Assembly (NCBI GenBank): GCA_963732155.1
Contig: CAVSYB010000013.1
Location: 496,001 to 560,000, forward strand
DNA length: 64,000 nucleotides
From: Roseiarcus sp963732155
Lineage (GTDB): Bacteria; Pseudomonadota; Alphaproteobacteria; Rhizobiales; Beijerinckiaceae
Direction: 5' to 3'
This document shows positions 23,881 through 33,446 of this stretch, one piece after another. The translations under genes and the position numbers were made by a program. The notes under the pieces were generated by a model. The model worked only from the letters and a program-made list of their open reading frames with translations. It ran no database searches and was not told where the DNA came from. How positions within the stretch are numbered: the stretch's first letter is position 1; every line of letters begins with the position of its first letter.

Positions 23881-25548
23881 ATGCGTGAAATGCCATCCGA
23901 CGCCGCGCGGACTTCGAAGGCCTGGCCGTTCGAGGAAGCGAGGAAGCTTGTCGCCCGCGTGGCGCGCACCGGACAGAGCGAAGTCCTGTTCGAGACGGGT
24001 TACGGACCCTCCGGCCTGCCGCATCTCGGCACCTTCGGCGAAGTCGCGCGCACGACCATGGTGCGCCACGCGTTTCGCGTCCTCACCGGGGACGAGATCA
24101 AGACGCGGCTGATCGCGTTTTCCGACGACATGGACGGATTGCGCAAGGTCCCCGACAATATTCCCAACCGCGACGTCGTCGCCGCCCATCTCGGCAAGCC
24201 GCTGACGCAGGTGCCGGACCCGTTCGGCGAATACGACAGCTTCGCCGCCCACAACAATGCGCGCCTGCAAAGATTCCTCGACGCGTTCGGCTTCGACTAT
24301 GAATTTGCTTCTTCGACCGCCTATTACAAATCCGGGCGCTTCGACGCCGCGCTGCGACACATGCTGGCGCGCCTCGAGGCGGTGCAGCAGATCATGCTGC
24401 CCTCGCTGCGCGAGGAGCGCGCCGCCACCTATTCGCCGTTCCTGCCCATTCATCCGCGCAGCGGCCTCGTCATGCAGGTTCCGCTCATCGCCCATGACGC
24501 GCAAGCCGGCACGATCAGCTGGCGCGATCCCGACACCGGCGAAGCGTTCGAGACGCCGGTCACCGGCGGCCGGTGCAAATTGCAATGGAAGCCCGACTGG
24601 GCGATGCGCTGGCTGGCGCTCGGCGTCGACTACGAAATGGCCGGCAAGGACCTCATCGATTCGGTCAGGCTGTCCTCGGCGATCGCGCGCGCCCTCGGCG
24701 GCCAGCCGCCGGAGGGCTTCAACTACGAACTGTTCCTCGACGACAAGGGACAGAAAATCTCCAAGTCGAAGGGCAACGGCCTGTCGATCGAGGAATGGCT
24801 GACCTATGCGAGTCCGCAGAGCCTGTCGCTGTTCATGTTCCAGAAGCCGATGGCCGCCAAGCGCCTGTATTTCGACGTGATCCCGCGCACGGTCGACGAA
24901 TACCTGGGGTTTCTCGACGCCTATCCGCGGCAGGACTGGAAGGAGCGGCTGGGCAATCCGGTCTGGCACGTGCATGACGGCGCGCCGCCGGCGCCCGAAC
25001 GCCTCGCCCACGGCGCAAGCGGCGAGACGTCGATCTCATTCAGCATGCTGCTCAATCTGGCGGCGGTCGCCAACAGCGACAATCCGACGGTGCTGTGGGG
25101 CTTCCTGCGCCGCTACGCGCCTTCGGTCTCGCCGGCGACCCATCCGCGGCTCGACCGTCTCGTCGCCTACGCGGTCGCCTATTTCAGGGATTTCGTCGCG
25201 CCGAGGAAGCGCTACCGGCTCCCCGACGAGGTGGAGCGCGGCGCGCTGGAGGGGTTGTCGGCGGCGCTCGCCGCGCTGCCCGCCGACGCCGGCGCGGAGA
25301 CCATCCAGCACGTGCTTTACGACATCGCCCGGCCGATCCCGCGCTACCAGGACCTCGGCGCCAAGGGGGCGACGCCGGAGCGGCCGGGCGTTTCGAACGA
25401 CTGGTTCAACATGCTCTACCAGGTGCTGCTCGGCGAAGAGCGTGGGCCGCGCTTCGGCTCGTTCGTCGCGCTCTACGGCCTCGACGAGACGCGCGCGCTG
25501 ATCGGGCGGGCGCTGAGGGGCGAACTCGTCGCGCACAGGGCGGCGTAG
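23881..25548 (+). CDS. lysS: Class I lysyl-tRNA synthetase
   Basis: Charges tRNA-Lys. 555 residues with the class I Rossmann signatures: HLGT at residues 48-51 within GPSGLPHLGTFGE, and KISKS at 292-296. It is therefore unrelated in fold to the class II LysRS of most bacteria; class I LysRS is found in archaea, spirochaetes and many alphaproteobacteria. The frame starts at ATG 23881 (MREMPSDAART); an ATG at 23890 is an alternative. It is monocistronic by position, 117 bp after the glycosyltransferase. Confidence 0.95.
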   Translation: MREMPSDAARTSKAWPFEEARKLVARVARTGQSEVLFETGYGPSGLPHLGTFGEVARTTMVRHAFRVLTGDEIKTRLIAFSDDMDGLRKVPDNIPNRDVVAAHLGKPLTQVPDPFGEYDSFAAHNNARLQRFLDAFGFDYEFASSTAYYKSGRFDAALRHMLARLEAVQQIMLPSLREERAATYSPFLPIHPRSGLVMQVPLIAHDAQAGTISWRDPDTGEAFETPVTGGRCKLQWKPDWAMRWLALGVDYEMAGKDLIDSVRLSSAIARALGGQPPEGFNYELFLDDKGQKISKSKGNGLSIEEWLTYASPQSLSLFMFQKPMAAKRLYFDVIPRTVDEYLGFLDAYPRQDWKERLGNPVWHVHDGAPPAPERLAHGASGETSISFSMLLNLAAVANSDNPTVLWGFLRRYAPSVSPATHPRLDRLVAYAVAYFRDFVAPRKRYRLPDEVERGALEGLSAALAALPADAGAETIQHVLYDIARPIPRYQDLGAKGATPERPGVSNDWFNMLYQVLLGEERGPRFGSFVALYGLDETRALIGRALRGELVAHRAA

Positions 25549-25646
25549 CGCGCGAGGTCGTCGCGACGCCCGCCGGCGAGACGTCGGAAAAATCCTCGGA
25601 AAACCCCGGGATGACGCGCCTGGCGCACGAATTGGCGCAAGGCCGC

Positions 25647-25716
25647 GGGAAATTTCCCTTTGTCGTCAATGAGCGAAAATTTGGATTTCCAAATTTTTCC
25701 AAAACTTTTTTTGGCC
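25647..25716. repeat. Series of three AT-rich palindromes
   Basis: GGGAAATTTCCC (25647-25658), then AAATTTGG-ATTT-CCAAATTT (25677-25696), then the imperfect CCAAAA...TTTTTGG beginning at 25699. The first could form part of the lysS terminator; the series as a whole looks like a palindrome-rich intergenic element. Confidence 0.6.
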
Positions 25717-25918
25717 GAAACGGGGAATATCAGGGGCTTGCGACGCAAAAAATTTGGAATCGTCGTTTTTTGTATTTCACAATCTCCGTCGTGGTTATGC
25801 CGGTCCATATTTCAGGAGTTCCAAAACCAGCCTAGCATGATTTCGCGCGCTTTGGAACAAATTGTCGCCGGCGGGGCTAGCGGCGCGCTTCGGCCAATTG
25901 AGTGGGCGCCGGCCCGCT

Positions 25919-25940
25919 CCTTCCCCCTTGTGGGGGAAGG
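25919..25940. repeat. Hairpin CCTTCCCCC-TTGT-GGGGGAAGG
   Basis: Perfect 9-bp stem with a TTGT loop. Hairpins of this C-tract/TTGT/G-tract type are, from memory, frequent repeated intergenic elements in Hyphomicrobiales. No T run follows. Confidence 0.7.
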
Positions 25941-26120
25941 AATCTCGGCGCGGTTCCAATGCCTTTCAAATTGAATGACGCACGCGACTGACCGCCCGTG
26001 GGGCAAAAGAACAAACGCCGCAACTGTTCGAACGAACAGCCGTCGCCGCCAGCGGTTGAGTCGGCGCGCGCGAATGGCGTAGCGCCGTCGCCGCTCGCGA
26101 GGCTGCGAACAGCGGGCCGT

Positions 26121-27347
26121 TCAGGCGCCGAACGCCAGCCACGCCGCGCCCGCCAGCAACGTGATCGCGGTCAGCGGAAGTCCCACTTTGAAATAGGCGG
26201 AAAAGCTCAACGCCGCGTCGGCGGCGCGCGCCTGCTCGGCGACGATGAGGTTGGCGACCGAACCGAGCAGCGTGAAATTCCCCGCCAGCGTCGAACTCAT
26301 CGCAACGACGAGCCAGGCGCGCCGGGGATCGTGGAGGCCTGACACGAACGGTTTCAGCGCCAGCACCGCCGGCACGTTGCTGGTGATGTTGGACAGCACG
26401 GCGGTGAGAGCGGAAAGCCGCCACACGTCGTCGAGGCCGAAGCGCCTCGCCGAAGCGACGATGTCGGGCGTCAGCAGCACGCGCTCGGCGCCCGCGACGA
26501 CGACGAACAGGCCCGCGAACATGAACAGCAGCGGCCCGTCGATCTCGCGGTAGATGCGGGCCGGCTTGATGGCGCGCGTGACCAGCAGGAAAGCGCCGCC
26601 GATCAGCGCCGCCTCGGCGACCGGAACGCCGGCGAAGAAGGCGATCGCCAGGCCGACGCAGACGAGCGAAGCCTTGAGCATCTGGCGCGGATGCGTCCGG
26701 CCGCGCGTCACCTCGAAGTTCAATTCCGCCCGTCGCGCGAATTCGGCGCGGTAGACGATGCGGATGATGACGATGACGGCGACAAGGCCGAACGCGGCGA
26801 CCGGCGCGAGCGTCGCCGAGAAGGCCGGATAGGAAATCCCCGACAGCGCGCCGATCACCATGTTCTGCGGATTGCCGGTGATCGTCGCCACGCTTCCGCA
26901 ATTGGAGGCCGTCGCCGTGGCGATAAGGTAGGGGACCGGATCGCGCTTGATGGCGCGCGTCACATGGACGACGATCGGAGCCATGACCAAGCAGATCGCG
27001 TCGTTGACCAGGAAGGCGGAGAGAACGCCGGTCAGCACGGTCACCATCACGAGCAGCATCAGCGGCGCGTGCGCGTGGCTGATCGCCAGCGCGCCGAGGC
27101 CGCGAAAAACGCCCGACACTTTCAAATGGGCGACGACGATCATCATGCCGAGCAGCAGCGCGATGGTGTCGAAATTGATGGCCCGGTAGGCGTCCTCCAT
27201 GCTGAGCGCGCCGATGCCGATCATCGCCGCGCCGCCGAGCAGCGCGATTCCGGCGCGATCGAGCCGCAAGCCGGGAAAGCGCCCGACCGCGACGCCCGCA
27301 TAGGTCAAGACGAGGATCGCCAGCGCCGCCGGGCCGGCGCCGGTCAT
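26121..27347 (-). CDS. Anion permease of the ArsB/NhaD/citrate-transporter superfamily
   Basis: 408 residues from the ATG at 27347 (MTGAGPAALAILVLTYAGVA), with about 11 hydrophobic helices. Family landmarks of the ion-transporter superfamily are visible: INFDTIALLLGMMIVVAHLK, FLVNDAICLVMAPIVV, TASNCGSVATITGNPQN and, in the second half, SNITSNVPAVLALKPF and LAGNFTLLGSVANLIVAE, the paired helix-break motifs of the two halves. The substrate (arsenite, sodium, citrate or other anion) cannot be told. The long frame to 27752 overlaps MbfA antisense-shifted sequence and is rejected. It follows mbfA by 35 bp. Confidence 0.85.
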   Translation of the reverse strand: MTGAGPAALAILVLTYAGVAVGRFPGLRLDRAGIALLGGAAMIGIGALSMEDAYRAINFDTIALLLGMMIVVAHLKVSGVFRGLGALAISHAHAPLMLLVMVTVLTGVLSAFLVNDAICLVMAPIVVHVTRAIKRDPVPYLIATATASNCGSVATITGNPQNMVIGALSGISYPAFSATLAPVAAFGLVAVIVIIRIVYRAEFARRAELNFEVTRGRTHPRQMLKASLVCVGLAIAFFAGVPVAEAALIGGAFLLVTRAIKPARIYREIDGPLLFMFAGLFVVVAGAERVLLTPDIVASARRFGLDDVWRLSALTAVLSNITSNVPAVLALKPFVSGLHDPRRAWLVVAMSSTLAGNFTLLGSVANLIVAEQARAADAALSFSAYFKVGLPLTAITLLAGAAWLAFGA

Positions 27348-27382
27348 CGGGCGCGGCGCCCGGACCGCCGGCCCATCGCCAT

Positions 27383-28354
<972 letters not shown>

Positions 28355-28462
28355 GGACGCCCCTTCCAGCCGACCCCATTTCTAGAGGCGCCGCCGACCG
28401 CTTTCAACCACGCGCCGTCGGCGCGACGAGGGGACAGCGGCGCCCTGGCGGCGGGCGCGCGG

Positions 28463-29767
28463 CTAACGCAGCACCGCCCCGTTGGCCGTCAGCACCGCCC
28501 CGGCCAGATACAGCGACCCGGCGATCAGAATGCGCGGCGGGACGAGCCAGTCGCGGGCGGCGAGGAAGCGCAGCGCCGCTTCGACGCTCTGGCAGGCGGC
28601 CGCGTTCAGTCCGACGCTCTGGGCGAAGGCCGCCACTTCGTCGGCCGGCCGGCCGGCGTGTTCGCCCGCAATCGGCACGGCGAGCGTCTCCTGCGCCAGG
28701 CCCTTGAAGTGGCGCAGGAAGCCGGCGGTGTCCTTGGTGTTCAGCGTGCCGCAGATCAGCGCCAGCGGGCGCGGCGACTGCTCCTCGAAATCGGCCATCG
28801 CCTGAGCGAGCGCGCGCCCGCCTTCCTCGTTATGGCCGCCGTCGAGCCAGAGTTCGGCGCGCGGCGGGGCGAGGTCGATGAGCCGCCCCGAGCGCAGGCG
28901 CTGCAGCCGCGCCGGCCAGTCGGCCTCCGCCAGGCCGCGCTCCAGCACGCGCGCGCCGAGGCCCGGTTCGATGGCGCGCAGCGCGGCGAGCGCGTTGGCG
29001 GCGTTGACGTGCTGATGGCGCCCTCGCAGGCGCGGCAGCGGCAGGTCGAGAAGCCCGATCGCGTCCTCGAACACCAGCCGGCCGTTTTCCTCGTGCATGG
29101 CGAAGTCGCGCCCGCCGACGATGCGCGGCGCGCCGACCCGCAGGGCTTCGCGCTCGATGACCTCGAGCGCCGCCGCATCCTGTTCGGCGATGATCGCCGG
29201 GGCGCCGCGCTTGAGAATTCCCGCCTTCTCGTAGGCGATCTTGTCGACCGTCGCGCCGAGGAATTCGGGATGATCCATCGAGACCGGCGTGATCACCGTG
29301 GCGACGGGCCGGTCGATGACGTTGGTCGCGTCATAGCGCCCGCCGAGGCCGACTTCGAGCAGCAGGTAATCGGCGGGCGTCTCGCTGAACATCAGCAAGG
29401 CCGCGGCGGTGGTGATCTCGAACACCGAGATCGCCTGGCCGGCGTTGACCGCCTCGCAGCGATCGAAGGCGGCGAACATCGGCTCGTCCTCGACCAGTTG
29501 GCCGGCGAGCCGGATGCGTTCGTTGAACCGCACCAGATGGGGGGAAGTGTAGACGTGAACGCGCTTGCCCGCCGCCTCCAGCGCCGCGCGCATGAAGGCG
29601 ATCGTCGAGCCCTTGCCGTTGGTGCCCGCGACATGGACGACGGGCGGCAGGCGGGTCTGCGGCGCGCCGAGGTCGACGAGCAGGCGTTGGATGCGCCCGA
29701 GCGACAGGTCGATCCGCTGGGGATGGAGCGGAGCGAAGCGCGAGACGATCGCGTCCTGCTGGTTCAT
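28463..29767 (-). CDS. folC: Folylpolyglutamate/dihydrofolate synthase
   Basis: Adds glutamate to dihydropteroate and to folates, completing folate synthesis. 434 residues from ATG 29767 (MNQQDAIVSRFAPLHPQRID); an upstream ATG at 29800 adds 11 residues. The ATP-binding loop is HVAGTNGKGSTIAFMRA, followed by TSPHLVRFNERIRL and the Mur-ligase-like ITPVSMDHPEFLG. The C-terminal domain has LWLDGGHNEEGGRAL and ICGTLNTKDTAGFL. Last gene of the minus-strand trpB-trpA-accD-folC series, after accD. Confidence 0.94.
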   Translation of the reverse strand: MNQQDAIVSRFAPLHPQRIDLSLGRIQRLLVDLGAPQTRLPPVVHVAGTNGKGSTIAFMRAALEAAGKRVHVYTSPHLVRFNERIRLAGQLVEDEPMFAAFDRCEAVNAGQAISVFEITTAAALLMFSETPADYLLLEVGLGGRYDATNVIDRPVATVITPVSMDHPEFLGATVDKIAYEKAGILKRGAPAIIAEQDAAALEVIEREALRVGAPRIVGGRDFAMHEENGRLVFEDAIGLLDLPLPRLRGRHQHVNAANALAALRAIEPGLGARVLERGLAEADWPARLQRLRSGRLIDLAPPRAELWLDGGHNEEGGRALAQAMADFEEQSPRPLALICGTLNTKDTAGFLRHFKGLAQETLAVPIAGEHAGRPADEVAAFAQSVGLNAAACQSVEAALRFLAARDWLVPPRILIAGSLYLAGAVLTANGAVLR

Positions 29768-29904
29768 GCCGAAATTCCTGCCTCCTGCGGCGCGGTCCAT
29801 GGCGGGCCGACGCGGCTGCTTGACTGTCTAGCACGACGGCTTGCGCCGAGCCGTCGCGTGCTTTGGGATGATCGCCCTTCGGGCCGGGGCGGCCCGGCGG
29901 CGCT

Positions 29905-30768
29905 TCAGGCGGCCTCCGGTCGGGGGGCGCGCGTCAGCAGCCGGCACAGGCGGGCGAGCAGCGGGCGCAGTTCGTGGCGCGTCGCCACCATGTCGACCAT
30001 GCCGTGCCGCTTGAGGAATTCGGCGCGCTGAAAGCCCTCGGGCAGCCGTTCGTGGATCGTCTGCTCGATCACCCGGGCGCCGGCAAAGCCGATCACCGCG
30101 CCGGGCTCGGCGATGTGGATGTCGCCGAGCATCGCGTAGGACGCCGTGACGCCGCCAGTGGTCGGATTGGTCAGCACGACGATATAGGGCAGGGCCGCGG
30201 CGCGAAGCTGGCGAACCGCCACCGTGGTGCGCGGCATCTGCATCAGCGCGAACATGCCTTCCTGCATGCGCGCGCCGCCCGAAGCGGTGAAGATGATGAA
30301 CGGGGTGCGCCGCTCCAGCGCCGCCGTCATGCCGGCGATGATCGCCTCGCCCGCCGCCACGCCCAGCGTGCCGCCCTGAAACGCGAAGTCCTGCACCGCG
30401 ACCGTGACGATCATCCCCTCGAGCGCCCCGACGGCGAGCGTGATCGCGTCGGGCGCGCCGGTCTTGACGCGATATTCCTTCAGCCGGTCGGTGTAGCGCT
30501 TGATGTCGCGGAACTTCAGCGGATCGGCCGGAACGTCCGGCGTCGGCAGCTCGTCGTAGCGGCCGTGGTCGAACAGGCTGGCGAGCCGCGCCTTGGCGCC
30601 GATCGCCATGTGATAGCCCGAACCCGGCACGACGAACAGATTGGCTTCGAGGTCCTTGTGGAAGACCAACTGCCCGCTCTCGGGGCATTTGACCCACAGG
30701 TTCTCCGGCGTCTCGCGCCTCAGAAAGGAGCGAATCTTCGGCGGAACGACGTCGGAAATCCAGTTCAT
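29905..30768 (-). CDS. accD: Acetyl-CoA carboxylase carboxyltransferase subunit beta
   Basis: Transfers CO2 from biotin to acetyl-CoA with AccA, giving malonyl-CoA for fatty-acid synthesis. 287 residues starting MNWISDVVPPKIRSFLRR. The N-terminal zinc ribbon of other AccD proteins is degenerate: it keeps WVKCPESG but the remaining cysteines are replaced (later VVPGSGYH), as I recall for Hyphomicrobiales. The carboxyltransferase core is intact, with FTASGGARMQEGMFALMQM and TNPTTGGVTASYAMLGDIH. It lies 10 bp after trpA, so it is very likely cotranscribed. Confidence 0.95.
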   Translation of the reverse strand: MNWISDVVPPKIRSFLRRETPENLWVKCPESGQLVFHKDLEANLFVVPGSGYHMAIGAKARLASLFDHGRYDELPTPDVPADPLKFRDIKRYTDRLKEYRVKTGAPDAITLAVGALEGMIVTVAVQDFAFQGGTLGVAAGEAIIAGMTAALERRTPFIIFTASGGARMQEGMFALMQMPRTTVAVRQLRAAALPYIVVLTNPTTGGVTASYAMLGDIHIAEPGAVIGFAGARVIEQTIHERLPEGFQRAEFLKRHGMVDMVATRHELRPLLARLCRLLTRAPRPEAA

Positions 30769-30778
30769 CGCGATCCTT

Positions 30779-31606
30779 TCACGCGGCGCGCCCGCGCCGC
30801 ACGCCTTCGGCCAGCCGCGCGACCACGTCCGTCACCGCCGGCACGGTCGCCGCGCTCGCGGCGCCGTCCTCGAGCGAGCCGCGCACCGCTTCGACGATCG
30901 CCGAGCCGACCACCACGCCGTCCGCGCTGGCGGCGATCGCGGCGGCGCTCGCCGCGTCCCTGACGCCGAACCCCACCGCCACCGGCAGATGGGTATGCGC
31001 CTTGATCCGCGCAACCGCCGCGCCGACCTTGCCGGCGTCCGGCGCCGCCGCGCCGGTGGTGCCGGCGACCGACACGTAATAGACAAAGCCCGAGGTATTG
31101 GCGAGCACGGCGGGCAGGCGCTTGTCGTCGGTGGTCGGCGTCGCCAGGCGGATGAAGTTCAGCCCCGCCTTCAGCGCGGGCAGGCAGAGCTCCACGTCCT
31201 CCTCCGGCGGCAGATCGACGACGATCAGCCCGTCGACGCCGGCGCGGCGCGCGTCGCGCAAAAAGGCGTCGACGCCGTAGACATAGATCGGATTGTAATA
31301 ACCCATCAGGATCAGCGGGGTCTCGGCGTCGCCCTGGCGAAAATCGGCGACCAGCGCGAGCGTGCGCCGCATCGTCTGGCCGCCCTTCAGCGCGCGCAGC
31401 CCCGAGGCCTGGATCGCCGGCCCGTCGGCCATCGGATCGCTGAACGGCATGCCGATTTCGATGACGTCGGCGCCGGCGCCCGGCAGCGCTTTCAGGATGG
31501 CCAGCGAAGTCGCCGGATCGGGGTCGCCGGCGGTGACGAAAGTCACCAAAGCGGCGCGGCCCTGCTGGCGCAGGGCGGCGAAGCGGGTGTCGATGCGGGT
31601 GGTCAT
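30779..31606 (-). CDS. trpA: Tryptophan synthase alpha chain
   Basis: Cleaves indole-3-glycerol phosphate to indole, which is channelled to TrpB. 275 residues. The catalytic acids lie in DVIEIGMPFSDPMADGPAIQ (Glu and Asp), and the loop LILMGYYNPIYVYG and the phosphate-binding GFGVRDAAS are present. It is separated from trpB by 619 bp, which contain a plus-strand gene, so trpA may need its own promoter here. It is followed after 10 bp by accD. Confidence 0.96.
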   Translation of the reverse strand: MTTRIDTRFAALRQQGRAALVTFVTAGDPDPATSLAILKALPGAGADVIEIGMPFSDPMADGPAIQASGLRALKGGQTMRRTLALVADFRQGDAETPLILMGYYNPIYVYGVDAFLRDARRAGVDGLIVVDLPPEEDVELCLPALKAGLNFIRLATPTTDDKRLPAVLANTSGFVYYVSVAGTTGAAAPDAGKVGAAVARIKAHTHLPVAVGFGVRDAASAAAIAASADGVVVGSAIVEAVRGSLEDGAASAATVPAVTDVVARLAEGVRRGRAA

Positions 31607-31817
31607 GGCGGGTGGTTAGCATGACGGGCGGCGGAGGGAAACCGGCCCGCGTTGCGCCGCCCCCGCGTTCGGCGACAGTGGAGCGAAGGCGAGCGGGCTG
31701 CTATCATGAACGTTCGGTTTGCGATTCGTTCGCGGCGCGTGGCGCGCCGGAGGGAAGGGGCCGGCGGAGCGGACGGCGCAGGACCGGAGGCGTAGAGTGA
31801 GGGGCGCGCGGGGGGCG

Positions 31818-31837
31818 AAGATCAATGGTTTGATCTT
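31818..31837. repeat. Perfect dyad AAGATCAA-TGGT-TTGATCTT
   Basis: 8-bp arms around a 4-base centre, 50 bp before the start of the 102-residue gene on the plus strand and about 210 bp before trpA on the minus strand. No T run. Possible operator. Confidence 0.5.
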
Positions 31838-31887
31838 GAGCCGCGGGGCGGCGGGTTTGTCATCGTCGTCCGGCGTGGGAGTCCGCG

Positions 31888-32196
31888 ATGGCCATTCCGA
31901 CGGTTGCCGAATGCGCGGGATTGAGCGGCGCGACGCGCGCCCTGCTTCATGAGTTCGATCAACTGCTGCGCGACGCCCTGCACGCGACGCAGCACAAGGC
32001 GCGCGCGCTCGATCTACAGGACCGGCAGGTCGAAACGGCCTGTGTGACGGTGATGATGACCGTGGCGGCGGGCGCAGCGCTGGCGGCGCTCGAAAGCCCG
32101 GCCGAAGTCGACGACGCGATTTTCTCGGCGGCGGCGCGCGACGCGCTGATCTGGGCGCGCCGCCGGGCCAACGTCCCCGCCGTGCGCCGGCGCTGA
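31888..32196 (+). CDS. Hypothetical small alanine-rich protein between trpB and trpA
   Basis: 102 residues: helical, Ala-rich (LLHEFDQLLRDALHATQHKA, MMTVAAGAALAALESPAEVD) with a basic C-terminus (ARRRANVPAVRRR). A GGGAG box lies about 8 bp before the ATG. It is on the strand opposite to trpB and trpA and occupies most of the gap between them. No family is recognised. A chance frame cannot be excluded, though the gap in a normally tight operon argues for an inserted gene. Confidence 0.5.
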   Translation: MAIPTVAECAGLSGATRALLHEFDQLLRDALHATQHKARALDLQDRQVETACVTVMMTVAAGAALAALESPAEVDDAIFSAAARDALIWARRRANVPAVRRR

Positions 32197-32225
32197 GCCG
32201 TCGCGCCGCGCGCCCGGTCCGGCGC

Positions 32226-33446
32226 TCACATGCCGCCGAGGTGGTCGGCCACCGTGAAGATGTCCTTGTCGCCGCGCCCCGACAGGTTCAGCACCATCAG
32301 ATGATCCCTCGCCTTGTTCGGGGCGAGGCGCATCGCGCCGGCGATTGCGTGCGCCGGCTCCAGCGCCGGGATGATTCCCTCGAGCCGGCTGCACAACTGG
32401 AAGGCGGCGAGCGCCTCCTCGTCGGTCGCCGAGATATAGGCGACGCGGCCGCTCTCCTTGAGCCAGGAATGTTCGGGCCCGACGCCGGGATAATCGAGGC
32501 CGGCGGAGATCGAATGGCCCTCGTTGATCTGGCCGTCGTCGTTCATCAACAGATAGGTGCGGTTGCCGTGCAGCACGCCGGGCCGCCCGCCCGACAGCGA
32601 GGCGGCGTGCCCGTCGGGGATTTCGAGGCCGTGGCCGGCCGCCTCGACGCCGACCATTTCGACGCCCGGCTCGTCGAGGAAGGGATGGAACAGGCCGATC
32701 GCGTTGGAGCCGCCGCCGATGCAGGCGACGAGGCTGTCGGGCAGGCGCCCCTCCGCCGCCATCATCTGTTCGCGCGTCTCGCGGCCGATGACGCTCTGGA
32801 AATCGCGCACCATCGCCGGATAGGGATGGGGTCCGGCCGCCGTGCCGATGCAATAGAAGGTGTCGCCGACATTGGTGACCCAGTCGCGCAACGCTTCGTT
32901 CATCGCGTCCTTCAAGGTGCGCGCGCCCGACTGGACGGGGCGCACCTCGGCGCCCAGCATCTTCATGCGGAACACATTCGGCTTCTGCCGCTCGACGTCG
33001 ACCGCGCCCATATAGACGACGCAGGGCAGCCCGAAGCGCGCGCAGGCGGTGGCGGTGGCCACCCCGTGCTGGCCGGCGCCGGTTTCGGCGATGATCCGCG
33101 TCTTGCCCATCCGGCGGGCGAGCAGGATCTGGCCGAGCACGTTGTTGATCTTGTGCGAACCGGTGTGGTTCAGCTCCTCGCGCTTGAAATAGATTTTGGC
33201 GCCGCCGAGCCGCTCGGTCAGCCGCTCGGCGAAATAGAGCGGGCTCGGTCGCCCCGCGTAATGCTCGAGGAAATGATCGAGCTCGGCGTGAAAGGCCGGG
33301 TCGGCCTTGGCGGCCTCGTAGGCCTGCTCCAGCGACAGCACCAGCGGCATCAGCGTTTCGGCGACGAAGCGCCCGCCGAATATGCCGAAATGGCCGCGCT
33401 CGTCGGGGCCGTTGCGGAAAGAGTTCTGCTTGTCGATCCTGGTCAC
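32226..33446 (-). CDS. trpB: Tryptophan synthase beta chain
   Basis: PLP enzyme joining indole and serine to tryptophan. 406 residues from a GTG at 33446 (MTRIDKQNSFRNGPDERGHF), overlapping the trpF stop by GTGA. The PLP lysine is in NHTGSHKINNVLGQ, and the phosphate loop is CIGGGSNAIGLF. The open frame continues upstream into trpF only because trpF is frameshifted. Length and motifs are normal. Confidence 0.96.
   Translation of the reverse strand: MTRIDKQNSFRNGPDERGHFGIFGGRFVAETLMPLVLSLEQAYEAAKADPAFHAELDHFLEHYAGRPSPLYFAERLTERLGGAKIYFKREELNHTGSHKINNVLGQILLARRMGKTRIIAETGAGQHGVATATACARFGLPCVVYMGAVDVERQKPNVFRMKMLGAEVRPVQSGARTLKDAMNEALRDWVTNVGDTFYCIGTAAGPHPYPAMVRDFQSVIGRETREQMMAAEGRLPDSLVACIGGGSNAIGLFHPFLDEPGVEMVGVEAAGHGLEIPDGHAASLSGGRPGVLHGNRTYLLMNDDGQINEGHSISAGLDYPGVGPEHSWLKESGRVAYISATDEEALAAFQLCSRLEGIIPALEPAHAIAGAMRLAPNKARDHLMVLNLSGRGDKDIFTVADHLGGM

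Larger units (their letters stand above)
25549..26120. other. Intergenic region with AT-rich palindromes
   Basis: 572 bp between the convergent lysS and permease genes. The middle (about 25640-25810) is much more AT-rich than its surroundings and full of short palindromes; a GC-rich hairpin follows at 25919-25940. A 104-codon frame at 25660-25974 runs through these repeats and has no protein-like features. No RNA gene is recognised. Confidence 0.6.

Noticed and set aside
25660..25974. 104-codon frame in the lysS-permease gap
   Set aside because: It runs through the palindromes and the C-tract hairpin, and has no motif or good ribosome binding site.
28370..28390. Possible Irr (ICE) box before mbfA, TTTCTAGAG
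   Set aside because: Only a partial half-site and no second arm at the expected spacing.
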